Assembly: GCA_019411365.1 (NCBI GenBank)
Contig: DXQT01000021.1
Location: forward strand, 1-44,454
Reading direction: 5' to 3'
Length of the DNA stretch: 44,454 nucleotides
Origin: Roseburia sp.
GTDB lineage: Bacteria; Bacillota_A; Clostridia; Lachnospirales; Lachnospiraceae
A program made the translations under genes and the position numbers. The notes under the pieces are model-generated. The model was given only the letters and a program-made list of their open reading frames with translations. It had not been told where the DNA came from and ran no database searches. Shown in pieces: positions 1-7,735 of this stretch (position 1 is its first letter; each line of letters opens with the position of its first letter).

Positions 1-208
1 AATAGACAGGCATACTAAGATTTTCTAATTTTCTCCCAAAGTCACAAAAACAGTCTCGGCTTTGTGCAATTTGACAATCGCTAAGTTATGAACCACCTTT
101 TGACACCCTAATCATATTATCTCAACTGTAAAAATTGGCATATTGAATTGCAGATTTGCCGTATGATGAATCTTGGGTATAAAAGACCTATGGGGATGGA
201 GGAGCGTT

Positions 209-694
209 ATGATCGGTGGCGTGGATGGATACAAATGGAATATCACAGATTCCTATGATAATAATTTAAATCAGCGGAATAATGTTAATAATAAAGATGA
301 ACTGGGACAAAAAGGCGCGGTCGATAAATCTAAGACCACAGAGTGCCAGACCTGTAAAAACCGCAAATATGTTGATGGCTCTAACGAAGCGAACGTTTCC
401 TTTAAAAATGCTGCGCATATTTCACCGGAAGCGGCATCTTCTGCTGTCCGGGCACATGAGGGGCAGCATGTTTCCAATGCGTATCACAAAGCTGCCACGC
501 AAAACGGCGAAGTGGTATCTGCATCCGTCAGAGTCCAGACATCGGTCTGCCCGGAATGTGGCCGTTCGTATATTTCCGGTGGTGTGACGGACACACAGAT
601 CAGATATTATAATGAGTCGAATCCATACCAGCAGGATTTAAAACAGACAGACGGAATTAAACTGCGTGGGGCAAACGTGGACGAGATTGGCTAG
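209..694 (+). CDS. Small putative metalloprotein with HExxH and two CxxC motifs (SprA-related-like)
   Basis: The protein is 161 aa when started at the ATG at 209, which follows GGAGGAG (198-204); an upstream in-frame start at 173 lacks a comparable ribosome site. It has a polar Asn-rich N-terminus, a CxxC pair (Cys46/Cys49), an AHEGQHV segment (HExxH, residues 83-87) and a second CxxC pair (Cys114/Cys117). The HExxH within a helix-like stretch resembles the SprA-related family of putative metalloproteases, while the cysteine pairs suggest a structural zinc. There is no signal peptide or membrane segment. It lies just upstream of the bile salt hydrolase on the same strand. The metalloprotein call rests on motifs only, and protease activity is unproven. 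Confidence 0.6.
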   Translation: MIGGVDGYKWNITDSYDNNLNQRNNVNNKDELGQKGAVDKSKTTECQTCKNRKYVDGSNEANVSFKNAAHISPEAASSAVRAHEGQHVSNAYHKAATQNGEVVSASVRVQTSVCPECGRSYISGGVTDTQIRYYNESNPYQQDLKQTDGIKLRGANVDEIG

Positions 695-746
695 ATTTTT
701 CGTACGAAAGCCCCGGCTTGAAAACAATATAAGAATGGAGAATTTT

Positions 747-1721
747 ATGTGTACAGCAGCAACTTACCTGACGAAAGACTTTTATTTTGGAAGAACATTA
801 GATTATGAATTTTCTTATGGCGAGGAAATTGCGGTGACACCGCGGAATTATCCATTTCATTTCCGTCACACGGAAAATCTGGAAAAACATTATGCGATCA
901 TTGGCATGGCGCACATGGCAGGAGATTATCCGCTTTATTATGATGCGGTGAACGAAAAAGGCGTCGGCATGGCGGGACTTAATTTTGTCGGCAATGCATA
1001 TTATCATAAGGAAGAAAGCGGTAAAAAAAATGTGGCATCCTTTGAATTTATTCCATGGGTGCTTGCGCAGTGCGCAACGTTAGATGAGGTGCGGGAGCTG
1101 ATTGCAGATTTAAGTATTGTGGATACGCCGTTCAGTGAAAATCTGCCGTCCGGCATGCTACACTGGATCATCTCAGATAAGAGTGGATCGATTACAGTAG
1201 AATCCATGAAAGACGGACTGCATATCCATGAAAATCCGGTTGGTGTCCTGACAAACAATCCGCCATTTGAGCAGCAGATGTTTATGCTGAATAATTACAT
1301 GGGACTGTCACCAAAACAGCCGGAAAATCATTTTGCGGATAAACTGGATCTGAATATGTACAGTCGTGGCATGGGGGCATTAGGACTGCCGGGTGATCTT
1401 TCATCAGCTTCCCGTTTTGCGAGAGTCGCGTTTACAAAAATGAACGCAGTTTCTGACGATTCCGAGGAGGAGAGTGTGGCACAGTTTTTCCATATCTTAG
1501 GATCTGTCGACCAGCAGAGAGGCTGCTGCGAGGTATCCGATGGAAAATATGAGATCACGATCTACACCTCCTGCTGTAATGCAAGCCGTGGAATTTATTA
1601 CTACACCACATATTCCAACAGCCAGATCACGGCGGTGGACATGCACAGAGAAGATCTTGACGGAAGTGTTCCGGTGCATTATCCAATGCTCACAAAACAA
1701 CAGATCCAGTGGCAGAATTAA
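747..1721 (+). CDS. bsh: Conjugated bile acid (choloylglycine) hydrolase
   Basis: This is an Ntn-hydrolase that cleaves the amide bond of glycine- or taurine-conjugated bile acids, or penicillin V in sister enzymes. The start at 747 is fixed by GGAG at 737-740 and by the mature catalytic residue: the protein begins Met-Cys2, and Cys2 becomes the N-terminal nucleophile after Met removal. Family residues are visible: Arg16 and Asp19 in FGRTLDY, Asn79 in AGLNF, the LTNNPPF segment (Asn170/171) and Arg223 in GDLSSASRF. The 324-aa length matches cytoplasmic Gram-positive bile salt hydrolases, and there is no signal peptide. It converges on the LysR gene and overlaps its stop. The subclass (bile salt versus penicillin V acylase) is inferred from overall similarity; the family is secure. 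Confidence 0.9.
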   Translation: MCTAATYLTKDFYFGRTLDYEFSYGEEIAVTPRNYPFHFRHTENLEKHYAIIGMAHMAGDYPLYYDAVNEKGVGMAGLNFVGNAYYHKEESGKKNVASFEFIPWVLAQCATLDEVRELIADLSIVDTPFSENLPSGMLHWIISDKSGSITVESMKDGLHIHENPVGVLTNNPPFEQQMFMLNNYMGLSPKQPENHFADKLDLNMYSRGMGALGLPGDLSSASRFARVAFTKMNAVSDDSEEESVAQFFHILGSVDQQRGCCEVSDGKYEITIYTSCCNASRGIYYYTTYSNSQITAVDMHREDLDGSVPVHYPMLTKQQIQWQN

Positions 1722-2614
1722 TCTGGTATCATAGGATACTTACATTCTTTTAAAACAAATTCACAAAAATTTCTTACGGCAGGCGGCATAAACGCCTGCC
1801 GGTCATGAATCATATACAGATTACGCTCCCATACAGGCGCACTGATCTGCAGAATCTTCACATCCAGCTTTAATAAAAGATCCATATAAGGAACGACGGC
1901 AATGCCAAAACCCTGTGCAGTGAGTCCCGCAATCACCTCGGCTTCCTCTGTCTCATAGGCAATCTGCGGTACTGCATTGATCTGTGAAAACAGATGGTCC
2001 ACAACGTCACGCATACCGGAACCGTGGGAAAAATAAATCTGTGGATAGATGAGCGTTTCCGTCAATGCAACGGACTGTTTTGCTGCCAGTGGGTGATGGT
2101 CTGGAACGATAAGTACCAGATCCTCGTGGGTGATCGGCACAGTGTCTAACGATTCTGTCTCCGGCGGCATGGAACAGAAAATCAGATCATAATCCCTTGC
2201 CGAGAGACCGTTGACAAGATCGCCGGTCGAGCCGGTATGAAATGTAAAACGCACATCATGCTCAGGATGGGATGCCAGATAACGCGCGGCAAGCTGCGGA
2301 ATGAAACTGACACCGAGGGAACGCAGCATGCCAAGCCTGATCAATCCGTCACCGCGTGCGCTCCGCTGCAGGGATGAAACTCCGGAATCCAATGTGGCAA
2401 GCGTGCGGTTTGCGCAGATTAAAAACTCTTCCCCAAAACTTGTGAGTGTAGTATTGCGTCCGCTTTTTTCAAAAAGTGCCACGCCAAGTTCTGCCTCCAA
2501 CTGCGAGATCGCATGGCTTAAACTCGGCTGTGTGATACAAAGTTCATGTGCAGCCTTTGTGTAGTGCTGCATTTTTGCTAAAGTTACAAAATAACGAAGC
2601 TGGAATAAGTTCAT
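1718..2614 (-). CDS. LysR-family transcriptional regulator
   Basis: This 298-aa DNA-binding regulator has an N-terminal winged helix-turn-helix (about residues 1-60, with the typical FVTLAKMQHYTKAA and ITQPSLSHAISQLE segments) and a periplasmic-binding-protein-like effector domain from about residue 90. The start at 2614 is chosen because AAGGAGG lies 7 nt upstream on the minus strand; a longer in-frame start at 2641 has no such site. It is divergent from the YczE-like membrane protein gene, and the shared intergenic region holds two dyads suited to a LysR dimer. It converges with, and overlaps by 4 nt, the bile salt hydrolase gene. The effector is unknown. Confidence 0.88.
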   Translation of the reverse strand: MNLFQLRYFVTLAKMQHYTKAAHELCITQPSLSHAISQLEAELGVALFEKSGRNTTLTSFGEEFLICANRTLATLDSGVSSLQRSARGDGLIRLGMLRSLGVSFIPQLAARYLASHPEHDVRFTFHTGSTGDLVNGLSARDYDLIFCSMPPETESLDTVPITHEDLVLIVPDHHPLAAKQSVALTETLIYPQIYFSHGSGMRDVVDHLFSQINAVPQIAYETEEAEVIAGLTAQGFGIAVVPYMDLLLKLDVKILQISAPVWERNLYMIHDRQAFMPPAVRNFCEFVLKECKYPMIPD

Positions 2615-2646
2615 GGCAATCCTCCTTGTTTTGCGAAGCAAAATCC

Positions 2647-2665
2647 AATTTTACATGGTAAAATT
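2647..2665. promoter_or_regulatory. Perfect dyad near the lysR start, candidate operator
   Basis: AATTTTAC-ATG-GTAAAATT is an 8-bp perfect inverted repeat 33 bp upstream of the lysR start. It also fits the loose LysR T-N11-A box. A TTTTGC-GAA-GCAAAA hairpin (2629-2643) lies between it and the gene. The placement suits autoregulation; the role is inferred. Confidence 0.4.
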
Positions 2666-2721
2666 TGCCCAATGACGAGGAGAGGATTTTCCTCTCTGTT
2701 TTGCTCATTTTATCACGATTA

Positions 2722-2736
2722 ATAGATACTGTCTAT
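2722..2736. promoter_or_regulatory. Candidate LysR box (T-N11-A with ATAGA/TCTAT arms)
   Basis: ATAGATACTGTCTAT is an interrupted dyad with 5-bp arms and fits T-N11-A. It sits between the divergent lysR and the YczE-like gene, about 128 bp before the latter's start. This is the classical position for a LysR activator site; the function is inferred. Confidence 0.45.
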
Positions 2737-2863
2737 CGAACTATAAAAACTATTGATTTGTTAAATGGATTAGAAAGGTGTAAAGTGTTTCTGAAATTTG
2801 GGGATGACCATAAATGCAGAAGCAGGACTTCTGTAAAAACTTCCCCGGGAGGAAATATTTAAA

Positions 2864-3550
2864 ATGAAAGAAACAGAAATACAGAAAGAAAAATCCCGCC
2901 GCACGGTCCGCGGGGAACTTGCACTCATGGTCGCAGTTGCCATCAACAGTCTTGGTGTTGTACTGATGCTGCATTCCGGCGCAGGCATCTCGGCAATATC
3001 AAGCGTGCCGTATGCATTTTCCGAAGTTTTCACACGCGTATCGCTTGGAACCTGGACTTATATATTTCAGGGACTTCTGGTGCTAAGCCTCATGATCCTG
3101 CGGAAAAAATTTGTGCCGCAGTATCTGTTCAGTTTTGTAGTGGGATTTGCATTCAGCGAATTATTGGATGTGCATGAGAGCTGGATCAATGTTTTGCCGC
3201 TGACGCCGGGATATCGTGTAATCTATTTTCTGATCAGTTATATTTTGCTCTGTATTGGAATTGCTTTGTCGAACCGATGCAAACTGCCGATCATACCGAC
3301 GGATTTATTCCCGAGAGAATTGTCGGATATCACATCCGTTACCTATTCTAAGATCAAAGTTGGATTTGATGTTACCTGCCTTGCCGTGACAGCCGGACTG
3401 ACCTTTGCATTTTTAGGACATCTTGACGGCCTTGGGATCGGAACCATTTTAGCCGCATTTACTATGGGAAAAGTGATCGGACTGATCGGAAAATGGATGG
3501 ACAGACATGCCTGCTTTGTATCGTTCATGACACAAAGACAGACAGCCTGA
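2864..3550 (+). CDS. YczE/YitT-like integral membrane protein (DUF6198 type)
   Basis: This 228-aa protein is predicted to have five to six transmembrane segments. Hydrophobic stretches lie near residues 20-38, 60-75, 82-98, 118-134, 165-180 and 190-205, and the N-terminus is short, basic and polar. Its sequence character (SVPYAFSEV, a PTDLFPREL-like loop, a GIGTILAAFTMGKVIG end) is that of the YczE/DUF6198 membrane family, whose function is unknown. GGGAGG at 2847-2852 precedes the ATG by 11 nt. It is divergent from lysR and may be a target of that regulator. Family call is good; function is unknown. Confidence 0.75.
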   Translation: MKETEIQKEKSRRTVRGELALMVAVAINSLGVVLMLHSGAGISAISSVPYAFSEVFTRVSLGTWTYIFQGLLVLSLMILRKKFVPQYLFSFVVGFAFSELLDVHESWINVLPLTPGYRVIYFLISYILLCIGIALSNRCKLPIIPTDLFPRELSDITSVTYSKIKVGFDVTCLAVTAGLTFAFLGHLDGLGIGTILAAFTMGKVIGLIGKWMDRHACFVSFMTQRQTA

Positions 3551-3622
3551 ACTAGTGTAATGTATCATTCACATTTCGTATAATTACTTGCCTGAAGTTT
3601 CATCTGCTGTGGCAAATGAAAA

Positions 3623-3942
3623 TTACAAATTTTTCTCAAATGCTTCCACTGCCTTTACATCTAAGATAGAGGTGCAATGCGGGCAGCGGTATTTAACGCT
3701 TTCACCAGTATAAATACAACAAAAGCCATGATCAGGAAATTTATCACGGCAGTCAGAAACTTTCCGTAATTCAATGTGACATCCCCAACAATATTCCAGT
3801 GCAGCTTATCAAAATTCATGCCACCGAAAATTCCAAGAAACGGGTTGATAATATCCTCGACCAGTGACGACACAATACTTGTAAAAGCACCGCCGATAAT
3901 AATACCGACAGCCATGTCCATCCGAATCGAACCCATCCACAT
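3623..3942 (-). pseudogene. mscL: Decayed mscL (large-conductance mechanosensitive channel)
   Basis: The minus strand encodes the MscL core: [13 protein letters not shown] for the first pore helix, [12 protein letters not shown], and the second membrane helix [20 protein letters not shown]. The normal N-terminal amphipathic helix (FKEFxxRGN) is missing and is replaced by a few unrelated residues. After VKALN the reading frame stops at 3661. A cysteine-rich tail of the kind ending some Firmicute MscL proteins ([10 protein letters not shown]) continues in another frame to a stop at 3623. A frameshift or small deletion plus loss of the 5' end suggests a dead gene. A short expressed variant cannot be excluded. 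Confidence 0.6.
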
Positions 3943-3993
3943 AATTATATCGGCTCAAAATCCCCCCACAAGACTGTTCATAACAAAAAAGTG

Positions 3994-4002
3994 TGCTATA
4001 AT
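3994..4002 (+). promoter_or_regulatory. Extended -10 promoter for the M28 peptidase gene
   Basis: TGCTATAAT carries a perfect TATAAT (3997-4002) with a TGN extension, 88 bp before the probable start codon. The -35 match (TGTTCA at 3975-3980, 16-bp spacer) is weak, so the extended -10 would do most of the work. Confidence 0.5.
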
Positions 4003-4089
4003 CAAAAACAGGAAATAATTTGAACACAAAAAGAAATAGATAACACAAAAAACAGCAAAAATAGAAGCAAAAAAGAAGGTGTGACACAC

Positions 4090-6111
4090 ATGACAATGCA
4101 GGAAGCGGTCATAAAAAATATTGATACGGATTACTCGTACCAGCTTGCAAAACGGATGGAGCAGTTTCGCTCAAACGAGAAACTCGGTTACCGTCCTGCG
4201 GGTTCGAAGGCAGAATTCCTGACAGGGGAAATGTTAAAGGATGAGATGCAAAAACTTGGACTGTCGGATGTATGTAAAAATGCGGTTACCGTGGATGGCT
4301 GGGAGTTTGAAAATGCGGAGCTTACGTTTGAAACGAAAGAGGGAAAAAGGCATACCGCATTGCTCGGGGCATATCAGACAGATTTTGTAACGGACGGTGA
4401 GCAGGCATTTTCCCTGATGTATCTTGGAAAGGGAACAGAAGCGGATTATGAAGGGAAAGATGTAACCGGAAAACTGGTGTTAGTGGATATCAACCAGAGA
4501 GATGAGTGGTGGATCAATTATCCGGTTTATCAGGCACATTTAAAAGGTGCGGCGGCAGTGATCGCTGTGCAGTGTGGCGGTTATGGAGAAGTCGATGCGA
4601 AGGCACTCAACGCACAGGATATCGCCGGACCGGAGGATGCACCGGCATTTTCCATCTCAAGGGAGGATGCTGCATTATTGCGGGAACTGCTGGATGGAGA
4701 GAAAGAAGCAACCGTATGGTTGAAAGCCGACAGCCGGGTAAAACGTGACTGCACGACTTATAACATTTCAGGCTGTATTCCGGGAAAACACCCGGAGCGC
4801 ATGGTATTGTTATCTGCACACTATGACTCCTATTTCAGTGGATTTCAAGATGATAATACGGCAGTCGCCATGATGTTTGGCATTGCAAAAACGCTGATTG
4901 AAAGCGGATTCAAGCCGAACAACACGATCGTGTTCTGTGCGATGGCGGCAGAGGAATGGGGCGTTGTTGATTCCAACTTTGACTGGTCGACCGGAGCTTA
5001 CGAGCAGATTTTTACCGCACATCCGGAATGGGTCGGAAAAGTGATCGCAGATCTGAATTTTGAGCTGCCGGCGCTGGCACACGGCACGCGTGCAAGAATC
5101 CGCTGCTGTTATGAATATGTACATTATATAAAAGAATATTTAGACGGACTTCCGGAACTGACAAAGGCTTATCCTGAGATGACAAGCGTGACGGCACCGA
5201 TCGAAACCTGGTCAGATGATTTTTCGATGGCAATCGCAGGAATCCCTTCCATGGTCAATGATTTTACCGGCGGAAGTTTCATGGAAACACATTACCATTC
5301 CCAGTTTGATAATGATGATTTTTATGATGAGGCGGTTTACCGGCTGCACCATGAGCTGTTCACACTGCTGATCTTAGCACTGGATGAAACGGCAGTTGTG
5401 CCGCTTGATTTTACACCGGTGTTAGAGCGCATACTTGCCGGAGGCAGTGAAATCACAGCGAAAGTGGAAGAAACACAGGAACAGATCGCTGCAATCACAA
5501 AAAAATTAATTCAGGTAACAGAAGAGGCACAGGAAAAAGCAAAACAGTCTTACGAAGAGACTGCCGCTATCAATACCCGCTACTACGCACTTCTTGCAGA
5601 AGGTAACATGCAAGAGGCAGAACAGCTCTTTGCGGAAAACAGGGAAAGAGAAAAACAACTGCTTGTAAAATTCAAACAGGAGCAGGATCATTTTGTCCGC
5701 ATTGATTGGTATGGAGAGGTATTTTTCCCACATGAGATATTGTGGAAAAATATTGGCTTATTGCAGGACTCTGTAAACGCTCTGGAACAATCTGATGTGG
5801 ATAAAGCACTGGAAAAAATATATCAGGTGGATAACAATGCGTATGCATTTATGTTTGATGAATATGTTTACCGCCATTTTACGGACTATGTGTTCAATCA
5901 GCCCAAAGATCGTCTGAAATGGGGTTACGGCAGGCTGTTAGGGCATGAAGATCTCTACCATGTGGTGAAATGCCTGCTGAAAAAGAGAAAAGAAGCAGAC
6001 ACAGATTACCGGGAAGAACTGCATTACTTAAAGGAATGCTATAAAAAACAGACCAGACGTCTCTGCGAGACCTTAAAAGAAATCAGTCAGACGGTAAAGG
6101 AAATGTTCTGA
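4090..6111 (+). CDS. M28-family metallopeptidase with PA insert and coiled-coil C-terminus
   Basis: This is a zinc aminopeptidase-like protein of 673 aa. The ATG at 4090 is preferred because GAAGG (4075-4079) lies 10 nt upstream; an in-frame GTG at 4081 is too close. Metal and catalytic residues are visible: HYDS (His244, Asp246), the QDDN segment around 253-256, AAEEW (Glu288/Glu289), and a distal HYHSQFD. A protease-associated-like domain spans about residues 105-200. From about 440 the protein becomes a Glu/Lys/Gln-rich helical region, probably coiled coil, which is unusual for M28 enzymes and could serve oligomerisation. There is no signal peptide, so it is probably cytosolic. The GNAT gene follows 26 bp downstream. 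Confidence 0.82.
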   Translation: MTMQEAVIKNIDTDYSYQLAKRMEQFRSNEKLGYRPAGSKAEFLTGEMLKDEMQKLGLSDVCKNAVTVDGWEFENAELTFETKEGKRHTALLGAYQTDFVTDGEQAFSLMYLGKGTEADYEGKDVTGKLVLVDINQRDEWWINYPVYQAHLKGAAAVIAVQCGGYGEVDAKALNAQDIAGPEDAPAFSISREDAALLRELLDGEKEATVWLKADSRVKRDCTTYNISGCIPGKHPERMVLLSAHYDSYFSGFQDDNTAVAMMFGIAKTLIESGFKPNNTIVFCAMAAEEWGVVDSNFDWSTGAYEQIFTAHPEWVGKVIADLNFELPALAHGTRARIRCCYEYVHYIKEYLDGLPELTKAYPEMTSVTAPIETWSDDFSMAIAGIPSMVNDFTGGSFMETHYHSQFDNDDFYDEAVYRLHHELFTLLILALDETAVVPLDFTPVLERILAGGSEITAKVEETQEQIAAITKKLIQVTEEAQEKAKQSYEETAAINTRYYALLAEGNMQEAEQLFAENREREKQLLVKFKQEQDHFVRIDWYGEVFFPHEILWKNIGLLQDSVNALEQSDVDKALEKIYQVDNNAYAFMFDEYVYRHFTDYVFNQPKDRLKWGYGRLLGHEDLYHVVKCLLKKRKEADTDYREELHYLKECYKKQTRRLCETLKEISQTVKEMF

Positions 6112-6137
6112 CACAATAAAAAGGGGATAAGAAAAAT

Positions 6138-6773
6138 ATGAAATCGGACAAATTATACCGGGTACAGCGCGAGGACCTGCCAAAATTAGAGCAGCTTTTA
6201 TACCGCTGTTTTGCGCATGATCCACTCTATGAAACGCTGATCCCGGATGCCGAAATAAGAAAACGGCTGATGCCGGAATTATTTCAATGTGATATGGATG
6301 AATTTTATGAGACATGTGAGATTTTTGCGGACAGCGAAGAATTAAACAGCATTCTTGTCGTGTCGGATGAGGCGGAACACATTAATATGTTCCACTTTTT
6401 TCTGACGGAGTCATGGGCGACGATCCATACGGACGCTTTCCTGATCAAGGAAGATCCGACACTTGCGACGTTCCACAATTTTATCAAGGGTGGGGATTAC
6501 CTGAACTCAAGCTGGACCGATCAGCTGCACCAGACACAGAGACTTCATATTATTTATCTTGCAGTCGATCCGGAAATGCAGCACCATGGGATCGCTGCGA
6601 AACTGTTAGATGAAACGATCACATATGCGCAGGAACACCACATGATGATATCGTTGGAAACACACAATGAAAAAAATGTAGATTTTTATAAAAACTTTGG
6701 ATTTCAGGTGTATGGAATTGTGGAGAAGAACTTCCCACTGAAACAATACTGCCTGATCCGTGAATACCAGTAG
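6138..6773 (+). CDS. GNAT-family N-acetyltransferase
   Basis: This 211-aa protein has the GNAT fold signature in its C-terminal third: a beta strand LHIIYLAVDP followed by QHHGIAAKLLDE (the Q/RxxGxA pyrophosphate loop for acetyl-CoA), then the NVDFYKNFGFQVYG strand-helix pair. The N-terminal half is less typical and may define the acceptor. AGGGGAT about 10 nt upstream serves as ribosome site. It is the last gene before a strong terminator and probably shares a transcript with the M28 peptidase gene. The acceptor is unknown. Confidence 0.8.
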   Translation: MKSDKLYRVQREDLPKLEQLLYRCFAHDPLYETLIPDAEIRKRLMPELFQCDMDEFYETCEIFADSEELNSILVVSDEAEHINMFHFFLTESWATIHTDAFLIKEDPTLATFHNFIKGGDYLNSSWTDQLHQTQRLHIIYLAVDPEMQHHGIAAKLLDETITYAQEHHMMISLETHNEKNVDFYKNFGFQVYGIVEKNFPLKQYCLIREYQ

Positions 6774-6774
6774 A

Positions 6775-6821
6775 AAAATGACAGGATACTGCGAAAAGTG
6801 GTGACCTGTCATTTTCTTTTT
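6775..6821 (+). terminator. Rho-independent terminator after the GNAT gene
   Basis: AAAATGACAGG (6775-6785) pairs with CCTGTCATTTT (6805-6815), with a 19-nt loop, followed by CTTTTTTC. It separates the M28/GNAT unit from the flagellar operon. Confidence 0.8.
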
Positions 6822-6833
6822 TCATATTTGCGC

Positions 6834-6860
6834 TAATGAAAAAAATGATTCGTCCGATAT
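6834..6860 (+). promoter_or_regulatory. SigD (sigma-28)-type promoter of the flgM operon
   Basis: TAAT (6834-6837), a 15-bp spacer and TCCGATAT (6853-6860) match the TAAA-N15-GCCGATAT flagellar sigma consensus with two changes. The same pattern recurs before flaG and fliC. It lies 43 bp upstream of flgM. Confidence 0.8.
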
Positions 6861-6903
6861 AAAAACTAGAAAGCGAATTTCAAGGAAGAAAGGAGATGCC
6901 ATT

Positions 6904-7185
6904 ATGCGAGTAGAAGCTTATAATCAGGTGGCACAACTTTACAATAGAGAGAAAACGCAGAAAGTGCAGAACACAAAGCAGATGAGCACCGGACGCGATG
7001 AAGTGCAGATCTCTTCTATGGGACGTGATTACCAGATCGCAAAGCAGGCAGTGGCAGATGCTTCGGATATCAGGGAAGATAGAGTCGCACAGCTTAAGGA
7101 AAGGTTGGACTCTGGTAATTATAACGTGGATATGAATGATTTCGCGAATAAGTTATTAGAAAAGTACAATGCTTTAGTAAAGTAA
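6904..7185 (+). CDS. flgM: Anti-sigma-28 factor FlgM
   Basis: This 93-aa protein inhibits the flagellar sigma factor until hook completion, when it is exported. It shows the FlgM layout: a disordered polar N-terminal half (EKTQKVQNTKQ), the DEVQISSMGRD segment that begins the sigma-binding region, and a C-terminal helical part with RVAQLKERLDSGNYNVD and ANKLLEK. AGGAG (6891-6895) is 8 nt upstream. As first gene of a late operon under a SigD-type promoter, it forms the usual negative feedback loop. flgN follows 16 bp later. Confidence 0.92.
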   Translation: MRVEAYNQVAQLYNREKTQKVQNTKQMSTGRDEVQISSMGRDYQIAKQAVADASDIREDRVAQLKERLDSGNYNVDMNDFANKLLEKYNALVK

Positions 7186-7201
7186 AAGTGAGGATGAATC
7201 T

Positions 7202-7714
7202 GTGGCTAGTTTAATGGAAGAGCTTTTGGATGTGCTGGGTAAAGAGGAGAAGCAGTATCAGGAACTGATCACACTTGCGACTGAAAAAACAGACGCAGTG
7301 GTGCAGGGCAATATCGAACATCTTACGGATGTTACGACGAGAGAGCAGGATGCTGCGAGCGTGCTTCTTAATCTTTCCAATAAAAGAAACCGTGTCCTGA
7401 CGGATATGGCGACTGTCTTAGGTCAGAGCCCGGAAGAGATGACGATCACAAAGATGATCGGATATCTTAACAAGCAGCCAAAAGAACAGGAAGCACTTAC
7501 CAGACAGCGTGACAGGCTGCTTGAGGCCGGTGCTAAGATGCAGCAGCTAAACAGACAGAATGAAGCACTTTTAAAACAGGCATTGGAGATGGTGGAATTT
7601 GACCTTACCTTGCTGAGAAGTACGCGACAGGCACCTGAGACTGCCAACTATGATAAGAATGCCTATAATACAGGCGATATCTTAGGCAGCAGTGGATTCG
7701 ACGCGAAGCAATAG
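7202..7714 (+). CDS. flgN: FlgN-family flagellar export chaperone
   Basis: This 170-aa, almost wholly helical protein is predicted to hold the hook-associated proteins FlgK and FlgL for export. The N-terminus (LMEELLDVLGKEEKQYQELITLATEKTDAVV) and the following heptad-rich helices are typical of FlgN. Translation probably starts at the GTG at 7202, with GAGG about 8 nt upstream; an in-frame ATG at 7214 is possible. It sits between flgM and flgK, the standard order in Firmicutes. The C-terminal tail is polar and probably disordered. Confidence 0.88.
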   Translation: MASLMEELLDVLGKEEKQYQELITLATEKTDAVVQGNIEHLTDVTTREQDAASVLLNLSNKRNRVLTDMATVLGQSPEEMTITKMIGYLNKQPKEQEALTRQRDRLLEAGAKMQQLNRQNEALLKQALEMVEFDLTLLRSTRQAPETANYDKNAYNTGDILGSSGFDAKQ

Positions 7715-7735
7715 TAAAAGCAGGGAGGAACTACC

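Noticed and set aside
129..167. SigD-type or vegetative promoter for the 209 gene
   Set aside because: TAAA at 129 and GCCGTATG at 158 have a 25-bp gap; TATGAT at 162-167 lacks a correctly spaced -35. Too weak to list.
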